64,000 nt of DNA from Legionella sp. PC997 (GCF_014109825.1 NZ_CP059576.1:2382001-2446000); one strand, 5' to 3'; positions 7,473-19,977 are shown, counted from the stretch's first letter. Notes: generated by a model from the sequence alone, not told the origin. Numbers and translations are program-made.

Positions 7473-10400
7473 CTAATATTTCATCACCACGTGCTCATCC
7501 CCCAAAAGGTTGGTCAAAAGCCCAAGTAACTCATCACTCGGAATTACTTGCCATTGTGGTGCAAGACTCAACTGCGCTTTTGCATAGTCATTACAGTAGG
7601 AAAACTGCACTGAACAACGACCCACATGAGCTTTTAACAAGGCCTGAATGGAAGCTAATATTCCTTGGTTCCCAGCATGCAAACGCAACTCCAAACATCG
7701 AGCAAATTTAGTACGAGCAGTAGGGACATCGTAGAGAGAATTTGCAGTCATTTTCACGCCGCCATTATAATCATCATGCGCAACTTCTCCTTCGATAACT
7801 AACATATCTCCAGTTACCAAATTCGCCACAGAAGACTCAAAAAGCTCTCCAAACACAACGACATCAAGTCGCGCCGTAGAATCATCCATCCCCAAAATGA
7901 CCAACTTCTTCCCACGCTTAGTCACAATTTTGCGAATTCCTATTATTTGTGCACATATGATGGCTTTTTTGTGCATCGAGGGATTTAATTGACTGATTGA
8001 AACGATAAATTCACCAAATTCTCGTCGATATTGATCGGCAGGATGTCCGGTTAAATAAAACCCTAAAACTTCCCTCTCCCCTTCAAGACGTTGAGCCTCA
8101 GACCAGGGTTTGCACTGCACGTACTCATGCTCCTTGCTCTCCTCTTCCAATAAGGAAAGCAAATCAAATTGACCACTGGATTGATTTTGATGCTCTTTTT
8201 CCGCTACTTTTAACGCTTTTTCCAAAGAAGCAGTCAATATAGCGCGTTCCACATTCCAATCATCAAAAGCACCACTTTTAATAGTTGCTTCCAATACACG
8301 TCGATTTACTTTACGCAGATCAAGGCGTTGGCAAAAACTAAATAAGTCAGTATATATTCCCCCAGTTTCTCGTTCTTGGGTAATACAATCAATCGCTGAT
8401 TCACCCACTCCTTTTATGGCCCCAAGACCATAAATAATGGTGGCGTCATCGGCAGTTGTAAAATGATACATTGAGTGATTGATTGAAGGGGGCAAAACCT
8501 TTAACTTCATATGAGCACATTCATCAATAAAAGTGACTACTTTATCCGTATTATCCATATCTGAAGACATAACTGCTGCCATAAATGCCGCCGGATAATG
8601 CGCCTTCAGCCAAGCAGTTTGATACGCGACCAAAGCATACGCTGCTGAATGTGATTTATTAAAACCATAACCAGCAAATTTTTCCATTAAATCAAAAATA
8701 TGGGTTGCTACCTTTTCATCCACACCTCTGGCAGTGGCTCCTTGAGTAAAAATTTCTCGTTGCTTTGCCATTTCTTCTGGCTTTTTCTTTCCCATGGCGC
8801 GACGTAATAAATCAGCAGCCCCAAGAGTATAATTTGCCAATACCTGAGCAATTTGCATCACTTGTTCTTGGTATAAGATAACGCCATAAGTGGGTTTTAA
8901 AATCGGTTCTAAATCAGGATGAGGATAGTCAACGGCCGCACGTCCATGCTTGCGATCAATAAAATCATCGACCATTCCAGATTGTAAAGGTCCTGGTCTG
9001 AATAAAGCCACCAACGCGATAATGTCTTCAAAACAATCTGGCTGTAAGCGATTAATTAGTTCTTTCATACCACGTGATTCCAGCTGAAACACCGCTGTGG
9101 TTTTACATGCCTTTAATAAATCAAAAGTCGCTGCATCATCTGTGGGTATTTGACTGATATCAACCAGAGGTAAGCCCTCCGCAGCGTGTTTTTTGTTTAC
9201 TGTGGCTAATGCCCAATCGATAATTGTTAGAGTGCGTAATCCTAAAAAGTCAAATTTGACCAAACCTGCTGCCTCAACATCATCTTTATCAAATTGGCTA
9301 ACAATTTGATTTGAACCTTCTTCACAATAAATTGCAGTAAAATCTGTAAGCTTAGATGGCGCAATAACCACACCCCCAGCATGTTTTCCCGCATTACGGG
9401 TAATCCCTTCAAGTTTTAAGGCTAAATCAATTAACTCTTTGACTTCTTCTTCCTCGGTATAACGGCGTTTGAGCTCTTCCTCTTGCTCCAATGCCTTGCT
9501 TAATGTAATACCAATTTCAAAAGGAATTAATTTTGCTAATTTATCGACAAAACCATAAGGATGCCCTAATACACGACCTACATCACGGACCACTGCCTTT
9601 GCAGCCATGGTACCAAAGGTGATAATTTGTGAAACACTTTGTCTGCCGTATTTTTCCGCTACGTAATCAATGACACGATCGCGTCCTTCCATACAAAAAT
9701 CGATATCAAAGTCAGGCATGGATACCCGCTCTGGATTCAAAAAACGCTCGAAAAGTAATTCATACTCTAAAGGATCCAAATCGGTGATTTTTAATGCATA
9801 AGCCACCAATGATCCGGCTCCAGATCCCCGTCCAGGCCCCACAGGCACACCATTTGCTTTGGCCCATTGAATAAAATCAGCCACAATTAGGAAGTAACCA
9901 GCAAAACCCATGTTATTAATAACGTTCAACTCTATCTGAAGTCGTTTATCGTACTCTCTTCGAGAGGTCTGTAGGACTTCAGGTTTGTTTTTAAATATTT
10001 GCAGTAAGCGCTCTTCTAATCCCACTTGTGATAAATGCGATAAATACTCCTCAACTGTAGAGCCATCTGGGATAGGAAAATTGGGGAGATAATTATTACC
10101 TAAGTCTAGTTTTACCGTGCAGCGCTTAGTGATTTCAACAGTGTTTTCAATTGCAGAGGGCAAATCAGAAAATAAAGCAATCATTTCATCGGCTGAGCGT
10201 AAGTACTGTTGCGCACTATATTTTTGCGTTCTTCTAGGGTCTGCTAATGAATAACCCTCATGAATGCAAACGCGAGCTTCATGAGCTTCAAAATCCTCCT
10301 GATCAAGAAAACGAACATCATTAGTTGCAACTAACGGTAATCTCAGCTCGTCAGCTAAGGCAATTAATTTTTCATTATACCGGGATTCATCTGGCCGTCC

Positions 10401-10916
10401 CGTACGTTGAATTTCCAGATAAAATCGGTCAGGGAAAAGGGTTTGCCAATATAATGCCCGGCTTTTTGCCAAAGCATCATCATTGGCTAGCAGAGCCTGT
10501 CCAATATCCCCAAATCGTCCACCGGATAAAGCAATGAGTCCCTCGGAATATTCCTTGATCCATTCATTGTGTACTCTGGGTTGTCCTTGGTATTGACCTT
10601 CTTGGTACGCTTTAGAAATAAGACATGTTAGATTTTTATACCCTTCTAAGTTTAGGCACAAAAGAACTATAGACGAAACGCGTTCTGGCTGCTCAGGGTC
10701 ATGGCAAGGTAAATCACTTCCAATGATAGGTTTGATTCCCGCATCAACCGCACTCTTATAGTGCTTCACTGCAGCAAACAAATTGCAATAATCAGTTACC
10801 GCAACGGCACACATTCCTCGAGATGGTAGAGCTTTCATTAAAGGTTTTACTCGAACCAAACCATCAACTAAAGAAAACTCAGTGTGAACACGTAAATGTA
10901 CAAAACGTTGTTGCAT
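7473..10916 (-). CDS. dnaE: DNA polymerase III alpha subunit
   Basis: The protein is 1147 aa, full length for a gammaproteobacterial DnaE, the replicative polymerase catalytic subunit. The N-terminal PHP domain begins FVHLRVHTEFSLVDG. The polymerase core shows GPGRGSGAGSLVAY and the catalytic aspartates in PDFDIDFC. The fingers carry NKSHSAAYALVAYQTAWLKAH. The tandem helix-hairpin-helix and OB-fold regions are present, with GFYLTGHP near residue 945. The start is set by homology (MQQRFVHLRVH); no strong Shine-Dalgarno is visible. It stands alone on the minus strand, about 110 bases downstream of the ABC permease genes. Confidence 0.97.
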   Translation of the reverse strand: MQQRFVHLRVHTEFSLVDGLVRVKPLMKALPSRGMCAVAVTDYCNLFAAVKHYKSAVDAGIKPIIGSDLPCHDPEQPERVSSIVLLCLNLEGYKNLTCLISKAYQEGQYQGQPRVHNEWIKEYSEGLIALSGGRFGDIGQALLANDDALAKSRALYWQTLFPDRFYLEIQRTGRPDESRYNEKLIALADELRLPLVATNDVRFLDQEDFEAHEARVCIHEGYSLADPRRTQKYSAQQYLRSADEMIALFSDLPSAIENTVEITKRCTVKLDLGNNYLPNFPIPDGSTVEEYLSHLSQVGLEERLLQIFKNKPEVLQTSRREYDKRLQIELNVINNMGFAGYFLIVADFIQWAKANGVPVGPGRGSGAGSLVAYALKITDLDPLEYELLFERFLNPERVSMPDFDIDFCMEGRDRVIDYVAEKYGRQSVSQIITFGTMAAKAVVRDVGRVLGHPYGFVDKLAKLIPFEIGITLSKALEQEEELKRRYTEEEEVKELIDLALKLEGITRNAGKHAGGVVIAPSKLTDFTAIYCEEGSNQIVSQFDKDDVEAAGLVKFDFLGLRTLTIIDWALATVNKKHAAEGLPLVDISQIPTDDAATFDLLKACKTTAVFQLESRGMKELINRLQPDCFEDIIALVALFRPGPLQSGMVDDFIDRKHGRAAVDYPHPDLEPILKPTYGVILYQEQVMQIAQVLANYTLGAADLLRRAMGKKKPEEMAKQREIFTQGATARGVDEKVATHIFDLMEKFAGYGFNKSHSAAYALVAYQTAWLKAHYPAAFMAAVMSSDMDNTDKVVTFIDECAHMKLKVLPPSINHSMYHFTTADDATIIYGLGAIKGVGESAIDCITQERETGGIYTDLFSFCQRLDLRKVNRRVLEATIKSGAFDDWNVERAILTASLEKALKVAEKEHQNQSSGQFDLLSLLEEESKEHEYVQCKPWSEAQRLEGEREVLGFYLTGHPADQYRREFGEFIVSISQLNPSMHKKAIICAQIIGIRKIVTKRGKKLVILGMDDSTARLDVVVFGELFESSVANLVTGDMLVIEGEVAHDDYNGGVKMTANSLYDVPTARTKFARCLELRLHAGNQGILASIQALLKAHVGRCSVQFSYCNDYAKAQLSLAPQWQVIPSDELLGLLTNLLGDEHVVMKY

Positions 10917-11029
10917 AAGGAAATTAACTCATTAAGCTTAATTGAGGAACTTTAACCTAAATCAATCGTTTTGCCTACCTGCACCAGCACGATAACAAAA
11001 CCATAAATACGTTTTAAAACTATTTTTAT

Positions 11030-12376
11030 TCAAATATGGGATTGATGTGGATCAAAAGCATCGCGGACCGCATCGGCAAATAAGTTAATTGCTAAAACTA
11101 ACATAAACATAAAGAGAAAGGCAGCCAGCATAGGCCACCAGATTACTGGATTACGTGCGAGCTCAAAGCGTGCACTATTGATCATATTACCCCAACTAAT
11201 TGTCATGGGTGAAACCCCTACCCCCACATAAGAAAGTAATGCCTCAGCCATGACTAGAAAACTAAAATCCAAAACCAAGGTAATTACTACAATATGCATT
11301 ACATTTGGCAGTAAATGTTTGCGAATAATGGTAAACCAATTAGAGCCTAAGGCACGTGCTGCTTGAACATAATCCACTTCACGCAATTTCAAAGTCTCTG
11401 CTCGCAAAAGCCGACATAAGCTCGTCCAACTCGTCACGCCTAGAATGAAACAGAGTGCTAACAAACGGGCATCTGCGCTCTGCGCCAAGGTACTAAACTG
11501 CTCTGGGTGATTGGCTATATACACTTGCAAAGATAAAACTGAGGCGGTGATCAATAAAACACCCGGAATCGAACTTAGAGTAGTATAAACATATTGAATC
11601 AGATCATCTGCAAAACCACCAAAATACCCAGCAATAACCCCCAAAAATAAGGCCAAGGGCAACATAAATAAAGTGGTTAAAAGACCGATGACCAAACCGG
11701 TGCGGATGCTCTTAATTGTAAAATAAAAAATATCTTGGCCAATTTGTCCCGTGCCTAATACATGAAATACTCTTGAAAGCTCATATCCAAGCGCAACAAA
11801 AAACGTCAGGACACCAAAAGTAATTAGGGTACTTAAGCTGGGAGCACTTAAAACAAAAAGAGGTTTTATTCCCCGGCCAAAACGAAACAAAATCAGAACT
11901 ACTCCAGTAAAAAATGCTATTAATATACTGCTTTTCAATGCACTTCTAATTGAACGTTTTATAACCTCATTTTTCTCTGATTCGGTTTTAACCCACTGTC
12001 GAGGATAAATTAATGTTGGATAAGTTTGCTTAACAACACCATTTATTAAGGTGGTTTCACTGATGAATTGCGTTAAAGCTAAAGGTGCAGAATAAGTTTT
12101 TTCGGAAATCTGATCTATAGGAGCAAGAATCCTATCCAACAAAGTTGTCGCAGTTTCTGAGTCCTTTTGTACCGAGGCAATATGAATGGAATCCAAAACC
12201 CCAATAATAATAAAAAATAATAAAATGATGCCCGCACTCACTGCAATGGGCTTATGTAAAATGAGGGAAAAAGAACGTCTAATATGTTGCTTACGCAAGC
12301 TTAACAAAATGACCACTACGCTTAAGGCCAATAAGGTGAGAAAACATTTATCAGTCCATAGAAACTCAAAAGTCAT
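11030..12376 (-). CDS. peptide-type ABC transporter permease (OppC/DppC/YejE family)
   Basis: The protein is about 448 aa. The C-terminal half is a standard binding-protein-dependent permease: several membrane helices and an EAA-type loop (YVQAARALGSNWFTIIRKHLLPN). The N-terminal 200 residues are longer than in OppC (usually about 300 aa). They contain two extra membrane segments and an extracytoplasmic insert, somewhat like YejE. The permease would pair with the OppB-like subunit encoded just upstream. ATG 12376 is preferred to TTG 12388 because GAGAAG precedes it. It is the last gene of a three-gene unit that has no ATPase. Confidence 0.85.
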   Translation of the reverse strand: MTFEFLWTDKCFLTLLALSVVVILLSLRKQHIRRSFSLILHKPIAVSAGIILLFFIIIGVLDSIHIASVQKDSETATTLLDRILAPIDQISEKTYSAPLALTQFISETTLINGVVKQTYPTLIYPRQWVKTESEKNEVIKRSIRSALKSSILIAFFTGVVLILFRFGRGIKPLFVLSAPSLSTLITFGVLTFFVALGYELSRVFHVLGTGQIGQDIFYFTIKSIRTGLVIGLLTTLFMLPLALFLGVIAGYFGGFADDLIQYVYTTLSSIPGVLLITASVLSLQVYIANHPEQFSTLAQSADARLLALCFILGVTSWTSLCRLLRAETLKLREVDYVQAARALGSNWFTIIRKHLLPNVMHIVVITLVLDFSFLVMAEALLSYVGVGVSPMTISWGNMINSARFELARNPVIWWPMLAAFLFMFMLVLAINLFADAVRDAFDPHQSHI

Positions 12377-12409
12377 TTTTCTTCTCAAATAAACTCATCA
12401 TTATATTTT

Positions 12410-13387
12410 TTATGATAACCTCACCCGAGGATCGACCACCATGTAGGAAATGTCGGTTAATACCAACCCAACAATGTAAAGAATTGAGCCCAAAAACACC
12501 ATAGCCCTTACTATAGCAAAATCTTGTTGTTGAATCGCGTCAATCGTATAACTGCCTAGGCCGGGTACGCCAAAGAACGACTCCAAGATTAGGCTACCCA
12601 TAAATAGTGAAGGAATGAGCACTACGATACCAGTTAATATGGGTAGCATTGCATTTTTTAATACATGTTTGAACATTACTTTTTGCTCAGATAACCCCTT
12701 GGCTCTTGCCGTTTTTACATAGCCTTTGTGCATTTCTTCTAAGAATAAAGTACGATACCATCGACCACCAGCCCCCAAACCACTAAGTACTGCGACTGTA
12801 ACTGGCAAAATAACAAACTTCAACGCATCAACTCCCCCGTCATAGCCTGAAATGGGTACGAGACGCAATAATTTACCAAAAAGATATTGGCCACCAATAA
12901 TATAAAACAAACTGGATATGGACATTAAAATAATGCACAGCACCACGCCAGTTAAATCAAGGTAAGTCCCCCTAAAAAAAGCCATGGCCATAGCTACAAT
13001 AATATTAGCTACAATATCCAATAGTAAAACAGGGACTGCGATTGAAAGACTAGGCCACATCCTATAGGTAATATCCTCACTAATATCACGTCCAGAATCA
13101 GAGACACCAAAATCAAAAGTAAAAAGCTTCAGGGATTTTTGAAAAAACAAGGTGGCTTGTATTTTTTGTATGCCTGTTTTTTGTTCGTTGTAGAATAAGG
13201 GTAAATCATAACCATGCGTTGCTTTCCAATCCTCAATTACTTGCTGCTCCACATGTTTCTGACCTAAATGCATCCGCGCAATATCATCAGGTGTATTCAC
13301 CATAAAAAATAAAATAAACGTAATGAGATTAATTCCAAAAAGAATAGGTATTGAATAACTTACTCGACGAAATAAATATTTGATCAT
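12410..13387 (-). CDS. peptide-type ABC transporter permease (OppB/DppB/YejB family)
   Basis: The protein is about 325 aa. It begins MIKYLFRRVSYSIPILFGIN, the typical OppB first helix. An insert region follows, then the permease core with the EAA loop YVKTARAKGLSEQKVMFKHVLKNAMLP and a terminal DPRVRLS, the family's usual end. It forms half of the membrane channel for an oligopeptide or similar substrate. ATG 13387 overlaps the stop of the binding-protein gene by 4 bases (ATGA), so the two are translationally coupled. The longer frame to 13510 would run inside that gene and is rejected. Confidence 0.9.
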   Translation of the reverse strand: MIKYLFRRVSYSIPILFGINLITFILFFMVNTPDDIARMHLGQKHVEQQVIEDWKATHGYDLPLFYNEQKTGIQKIQATLFFQKSLKLFTFDFGVSDSGRDISEDITYRMWPSLSIAVPVLLLDIVANIIVAMAMAFFRGTYLDLTGVVLCIILMSISSLFYIIGGQYLFGKLLRLVPISGYDGGVDALKFVILPVTVAVLSGLGAGGRWYRTLFLEEMHKGYVKTARAKGLSEQKVMFKHVLKNAMLPILTGIVVLIPSLFMGSLILESFFGVPGLGSYTIDAIQQQDFAIVRAMVFLGSILYIVGLVLTDISYMVVDPRVRLS

Positions 13388-15645
13388 GATATAGAGGTCC
13401 GTTCTGCTGGTTTTCTTTCTTTCTTGTAATACGCAATAACCAAAGGAAGAACTAGAATTAAAATAAGCACAAACAAGAGACCCAAGGGCCAAAAAATAGG
13501 TTGATTCCAAAGTAATCTCAATTTATTGCGTTCAGGCACATTGAGAGAAATATATTTTAAAGTTGCAAAAGACATAGTATTGGGTTTCACTCGTGTAACC
13601 CAGTTTTGTGATAAAACAAACTCTTCCGGATGTATCCCCCAGACCCATGGCGCATCATTTCGCACAATTTGCAGCATTTCATCAATATACTTCTGCCTTG
13701 TCTCATCATTTTTTCTATTTTTCATTAAATTAAAGAGGCGATCGAATTCAGGATTTTGATAGTTTGCGGCATTCTCACCACTAAATTTAACTTTTCCGTT
13801 GGCACCATACAATTGAAAGAGAAAGTTTTCAGGATCCGGATAATCTGCCACCCACCCCCAACTAAATATTTGGGTATCTCCAGTGCGCATTTTCTCTTGA
13901 AAACGATTATACAAAGTCGCACGAACATTTAAATCAATGCCTATTTGGGCAAATTGTTTACGCATCCAATCAAAGAGCGACTTGTCCTGAGGGGCTCCTG
14001 TTGTGGTTACATCATAATGTAAAATCAAGTGATTTCCAGTAGCGGGATCCACTCCATCAGGATAGCCTGCCTCCACCATGAGTTTTTTGGCATCACTTAT
14101 AGGACGTCGTTCTATATCGCCATTATTCCATTGATAAACATAGGGGTTAATTCCTTCTTTACCTTTTTTATGACCAAAAATACCGGGTGGAATGGGTCCT
14201 TGGGCAGCAATACCTCGGCCATTATGAAAAATTGCTATATTTTCCTCATAGTTTACCGCGATTGAAATGGCCCTTCTTAACTTTCGGGCTCGTTCACTTG
14301 AACCACCTACTACTTTATCAAGCATATTAAAGCCCATATAGTAGGTAGAAGGCTGTAACTCTTCCGTAAGATACATGTGTTTTTTTTGCATCTCAAGAGA
14401 TAGTTCTGCTTTGCCATATCGATTCGTATGAATTGCTTGATCAAAACTATCCGCACCTACAACAGAATTATCATAGTAACCTTGCAAAAATTTATTCCAT
14501 CGGGGAATGGATTCCTTTTCGAGTGTAAAAACTGCCTTTTCAATAAAAGGTAAGCGTTTACCCGCATTAACCAAATATCCCAATTTTCTATCTTCATCTG
14601 AACCCATGCTTGGATGATAATCTTCGTGAAAATTTGGATTTTTTTGTAAAACCATACTTCGATTGGGATTATTTTTTACCAACATAAAAGGACCTGTGCC
14701 TACAGGAAACCAGCTCAAAGTGATGTTATTGTCCAGCATTCCTGGTTGGGAATAAAAAAAGTCCGCTTCCCAGGGTATGGGGGAAAAAAAACTCATAGCC
14801 AACCAAAATTGGAATTGAGTATATTCTCCCTTTAACGTGATCTCAAACGAGTAGTCATCTATTTTTTTAAGTCCCTTTAAAGGGTAATTACGCAGATCAA
14901 TGAATTTATTATTTTTAGGTAGGCTTTGCCCGTATTCCGCAAAGCCCACAATATAATCATTCATTAAACCGTAAATCGGAGAGCTTAATTGCGGATTCGC
15001 CAAACGTTTTATTTGATATATATAATCATCAACAATCAATTCCCTTGTCCCAGTATGCTTAAAATCAGACAATTGATTAATTCCTTTATCATCTAAATAT
15101 TCCGTTGTTATATGATGATAACGGTATATGCCCTTATCATCTTTAGCGAAAGCAGGATGAGGCTGGTAATAAATTCCTTTTTTAATATGTATCGTATAAA
15201 CGCTAAAAGTAGGAATTTGCTGACTGTTTTCAGGCAATGGATTACCTTGCGCATCCAGGTACCTTAACTGTGGCATTTCAGTAGCTATTAATGGAATTAA
15301 TTGATACGGCCTTTGTAAATAATCATACTGCAACAAAGGTTCATATATTTGGGCAATAAAAATAGACTCATTCGTTGAATAAGAGAGTGCGGGATCCAGA
15401 GTTTTAGGCTGTTCGGAAAAGGATGAATAATAGATATTTTCTTTTGATTGCACTTGTGGATAGGGATTATTTAAAACCCAAGGCCAAGCATAAGCGAAGC
15501 TAAAGCTTTTTAAAAGCAGTACAATCAGAACCATTCGCCGTATACGATTCAAAAAAATATCCTTATATAAAGGCGTCTCAAGGACGACAAACCAGTGCTC
15601 AAAAAATCTTTTTCCCCAAAGAAGAAAATGAGCGAACCTCGCCAT
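13384..15645 (-). CDS. ABC transporter substrate-binding protein family 5 with C-terminal membrane anchor
   Basis: The protein is 753 aa, longer than OppA or DppA. After an N-terminal signal-like helix (MVLIVLLLKSFSFAYA, residues 38-53) comes a family 5 periplasmic binding fold: EQPKTLDPALSYST, GTGPFMLVKNNPN and NYEENIAIF. Near residues 705-735 a hydrophobic segment (PLGLLFVLILILVLPLVIAYY) is followed by a basic tail, so the protein is probably fixed to the inner membrane at its C-terminus. The start is uncertain: ATG 15645 gives a 37-residue basic leader, while ATG 15534 begins directly at the signal helix. Neither has a strong ribosome site. It is the first gene of the transporter unit; peptides are the likely substrate by family. 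Confidence 0.85.
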   Translation of the reverse strand: MARFAHFLLWGKRFFEHWFVVLETPLYKDIFLNRIRRMVLIVLLLKSFSFAYAWPWVLNNPYPQVQSKENIYYSSFSEQPKTLDPALSYSTNESIFIAQIYEPLLQYDYLQRPYQLIPLIATEMPQLRYLDAQGNPLPENSQQIPTFSVYTIHIKKGIYYQPHPAFAKDDKGIYRYHHITTEYLDDKGINQLSDFKHTGTRELIVDDYIYQIKRLANPQLSSPIYGLMNDYIVGFAEYGQSLPKNNKFIDLRNYPLKGLKKIDDYSFEITLKGEYTQFQFWLAMSFFSPIPWEADFFYSQPGMLDNNITLSWFPVGTGPFMLVKNNPNRSMVLQKNPNFHEDYHPSMGSDEDRKLGYLVNAGKRLPFIEKAVFTLEKESIPRWNKFLQGYYDNSVVGADSFDQAIHTNRYGKAELSLEMQKKHMYLTEELQPSTYYMGFNMLDKVVGGSSERARKLRRAISIAVNYEENIAIFHNGRGIAAQGPIPPGIFGHKKGKEGINPYVYQWNNGDIERRPISDAKKLMVEAGYPDGVDPATGNHLILHYDVTTTGAPQDKSLFDWMRKQFAQIGIDLNVRATLYNRFQEKMRTGDTQIFSWGWVADYPDPENFLFQLYGANGKVKFSGENAANYQNPEFDRLFNLMKNRKNDETRQKYIDEMLQIVRNDAPWVWGIHPEEFVLSQNWVTRVKPNTMSFATLKYISLNVPERNKLRLLWNQPIFWPLGLLFVLILILVLPLVIAYYKKERKPAERTSIS

Positions 15646-15690
15646 TTACTTCAGCAGACCCAAAACCTCCTCTCATCGCAGCGATAACTT

Positions 15691-17712
<2,022 letters not shown>

Positions 17713-17893
17713 TCATTTCCATCCATAATTCAAACCCAGAAGCCATTGCTTCTAAAATATGTCCCCTCACCCCCAGCTTTGCATCAATTTATAACCTTAC
17801 TGAAGGGTAAGCAATGATCTTAAAACATTAGTTTATCATTAAAAAATATGCTATAGATACATATCGATTCAACAAGAACCGAGGCGTGATAAA

Positions 17894-18799
17894 ATGGATT
17901 TTAAACGTATCTTAGTCGCAGTATTTTTATTTGCATTCTCTGCAATAACTTATGCTCTTCCTCAGTCTCATGAATATGGCAATTTGGGTATTGCTTTTAT
18001 ACATGGAACAAATGACCACCGAGAAGATGCCGAGGGGGGGTATTGGAAAACCGATTTTATTCAAGATATAGCCCAAGCACTTCCTAATCCTGGAAATTAT
18101 TATGTAGTTCATTGTGATTACAGCAAATATATGTGGGAGGAAGATGTTGCGGGGTGTACTGCGAATCAGTTATTGGATTTTATAAATCATAAAAAAATTG
18201 ACTCTCTAATTCTCTATACACATTCCAATGGCGCCAATGTAATGCGTTGGATTCTCTCTAATCCAACCTATGATAAACGATACATGCTATTAAAAAGAAA
18301 AATTAAAAAAATTATCGCATTAGCACCTTCAAGCGGAGGGACCCCGCTCGCCGATATGCTTCTCAACGGAGGAATTTTTGAAGCCAGCTTGAGTTGGTTA
18401 TTAGGATATACAGGCGATGCAGTGAAACAACAACGTGTCGGTGACATGCATATCTATAATGAAGAACTCTTATTTGGCACAAAAAAACGTCCCTCCTTGC
18501 CCGTACCTTTTGATTCAGTGATAGGAACTAACGTTATCTCCTCCCCTTTTTCTTCAGCCAGTTATTGTAACGGTTATTTACTCAATAGCGGTTTAAGGCT
18601 TGCTAAAATCTATTTGGATTCTTGTGCAGATGGTTTTTTAAATTGCAGTTCCCAAATTGCTGCGGGATCCGTTTGGTTTTACGATAAAGAACAAACGGAA
18701 GATCAAACGACACTGAGTCATAACCAAAGTCGTCATTCATGTTTTGGACTCGATAAAATATTGATTTCTGTCTTAGATTCAAAAGGAGCTGCAAAATGA
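17894..18799 (+). CDS. secreted alpha/beta-hydrolase (lipase-like)
   Basis: The protein is 301 aa with a signal peptide ending near SAITYALP. FIHGTNDH resembles the lipase oxyanion strand. YTHSNGAN (Ser111) is a nucleophile elbow of GxSxG type with the first Gly replaced by Thr. IALAPSSGGTPLAD follows, as in triacylglycerol lipases and PGAP1-like hydrolases. Candidate acid and base residues are in DSCADGF and the C-terminal SRHSCF. Several cysteines fit a secreted protein. The start has GAGG 9 bases upstream. Its stop overlaps the next gene's ATG, so the two are probably made together. Substrate and secretion route (Sec then type II) are inferred. Confidence 0.72.
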   Translation: MDFKRILVAVFLFAFSAITYALPQSHEYGNLGIAFIHGTNDHREDAEGGYWKTDFIQDIAQALPNPGNYYVVHCDYSKYMWEEDVAGCTANQLLDFINHKKIDSLILYTHSNGANVMRWILSNPTYDKRYMLLKRKIKKIIALAPSSGGTPLADMLLNGGIFEASLSWLLGYTGDAVKQQRVGDMHIYNEELLFGTKKRPSLPVPFDSVIGTNVISSPFSSASYCNGYLLNSGLRLAKIYLDSCADGFLNCSSQIAAGSVWFYDKEQTEDQTTLSHNQSRHSCFGLDKILISVLDSKGAAK

Positions 18800-19977
18800 G
18801 AACTACTCTTACTTTTCTGTCTTTATTTTGTTGCGCACAGGTCAACGCATACAACTTACCGCAAATTCCAGTCAAATCGTATGATTGTGATATTTGCGAT
18901 AGCTTACCTCATGAAAGCCTCCAAGATCATTGGAAGATTGCGGCCAGTCCTTTAAATAAAGCAGAAAGCAACATTCAAAAAAGTTACAGTTATCAGCAGC
19001 GAGTTACCGCTGCTCAATTGCAAAAGGGTGTCAACTTACCGGTTCAAGCTGCAGAGGCTGTAATACGCATTATTCCTTTGGAAAAAAACAAATCCATGCC
19101 TGAATTGGAGTTAAAAAGTGGCTCCGGTTCATTCATTAGTTTAAAAGAGGCTTCTTCTCTCTACAGTCAAGATGAGGCTATAGATGAGTCGCTAAAAATC
19201 GGTTCACATCAGACCATGCTCCAAATCAAACCGGATTTAGGTGCTGGAAATTTCATAATCAAAAGCAAATCAGCAGACTCTGCAAATGAAGCACATACTT
19301 ATCTGATTGATGTTTTTGAAAAATACTCATTGATTTATCTCCAAATTGAACCATCGGCCTTACAATATCAATATGGAGCTCAATTTAACGCACTTATTAC
19401 CCTAAAAGATAATGTAACCACTTATCCAGTAGAGGATATAGATGCTACGCTAGTAGGTCCTGATAACCAAACTATACCTCTCAAAATAAAAGAGGTAAAA
19501 CGTAATCAATTCCAAGCCAGCGCTGTCTTATCTTCTGATGTGAATCCTCATGGAGTGAATTGGTACATCGATGTGGATGTATTATGCGAACTTAGTGATA
19601 ATAGCCCTCTTCATCGCACTGGCCGAGCTGCGTTTTCCTATGCAATACCTTCTGCCAGTCTAGTTAGTATAAAAAAAATTTCCTCTAACCCCTTAACTTT
19701 AGCCGCAACGGTAGAAGTTGCGACAGGAAGTCGTTATGCATTACAAAGCGTTTTATACAAGAAAAACTCAAAGGGAATAGATATTCCTATTGAAACAGCA
19801 CAAAGTGCACAATGGCTCGAACCAGGAAAACAAATAATTAAATTTAGCTTTGACAATTCTGCACATTTAGCAGAGGATCAGCTTTCTGTTGGTTATTTAC
19901 ACCTGACTGATTACGGGCAATTAAAACCAGTTTATCAATACGATCAAACGATTAAACTAAGTCAACTTTTGGACTAA
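18796..19977 (+). CDS. secreted protein resembling the DUF4785 family
   Basis: The protein is 393 aa. A signal peptide (LTFLSLFCCAQVNA) is followed by CDICDSLPHE, then about 300 residues rich in beta strands: a segment with IRIIPLEKNK, an Ig-like region with LKDNVTTYPVEDI, and a last domain ending in LHLTDYGQL. The layout resembles Legionella secreted proteins of DUF4785, but I call this from memory of the family. No catalytic motif is seen. The ATG overlaps the hydrolase stop by 4 bases (ATGA), which suggests a functional pair, such as an enzyme and a binding or chaperone partner. Confidence 0.6.
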   Translation: MRTTLTFLSLFCCAQVNAYNLPQIPVKSYDCDICDSLPHESLQDHWKIAASPLNKAESNIQKSYSYQQRVTAAQLQKGVNLPVQAAEAVIRIIPLEKNKSMPELELKSGSGSFISLKEASSLYSQDEAIDESLKIGSHQTMLQIKPDLGAGNFIIKSKSADSANEAHTYLIDVFEKYSLIYLQIEPSALQYQYGAQFNALITLKDNVTTYPVEDIDATLVGPDNQTIPLKIKEVKRNQFQASAVLSSDVNPHGVNWYIDVDVLCELSDNSPLHRTGRAAFSYAIPSASLVSIKKISSNPLTLAATVEVATGSRYALQSVLYKKNSKGIDIPIETAQSAQWLEPGKQIIKFSFDNSAHLAEDQLSVGYLHLTDYGQLKPVYQYDQTIKLSQLLD

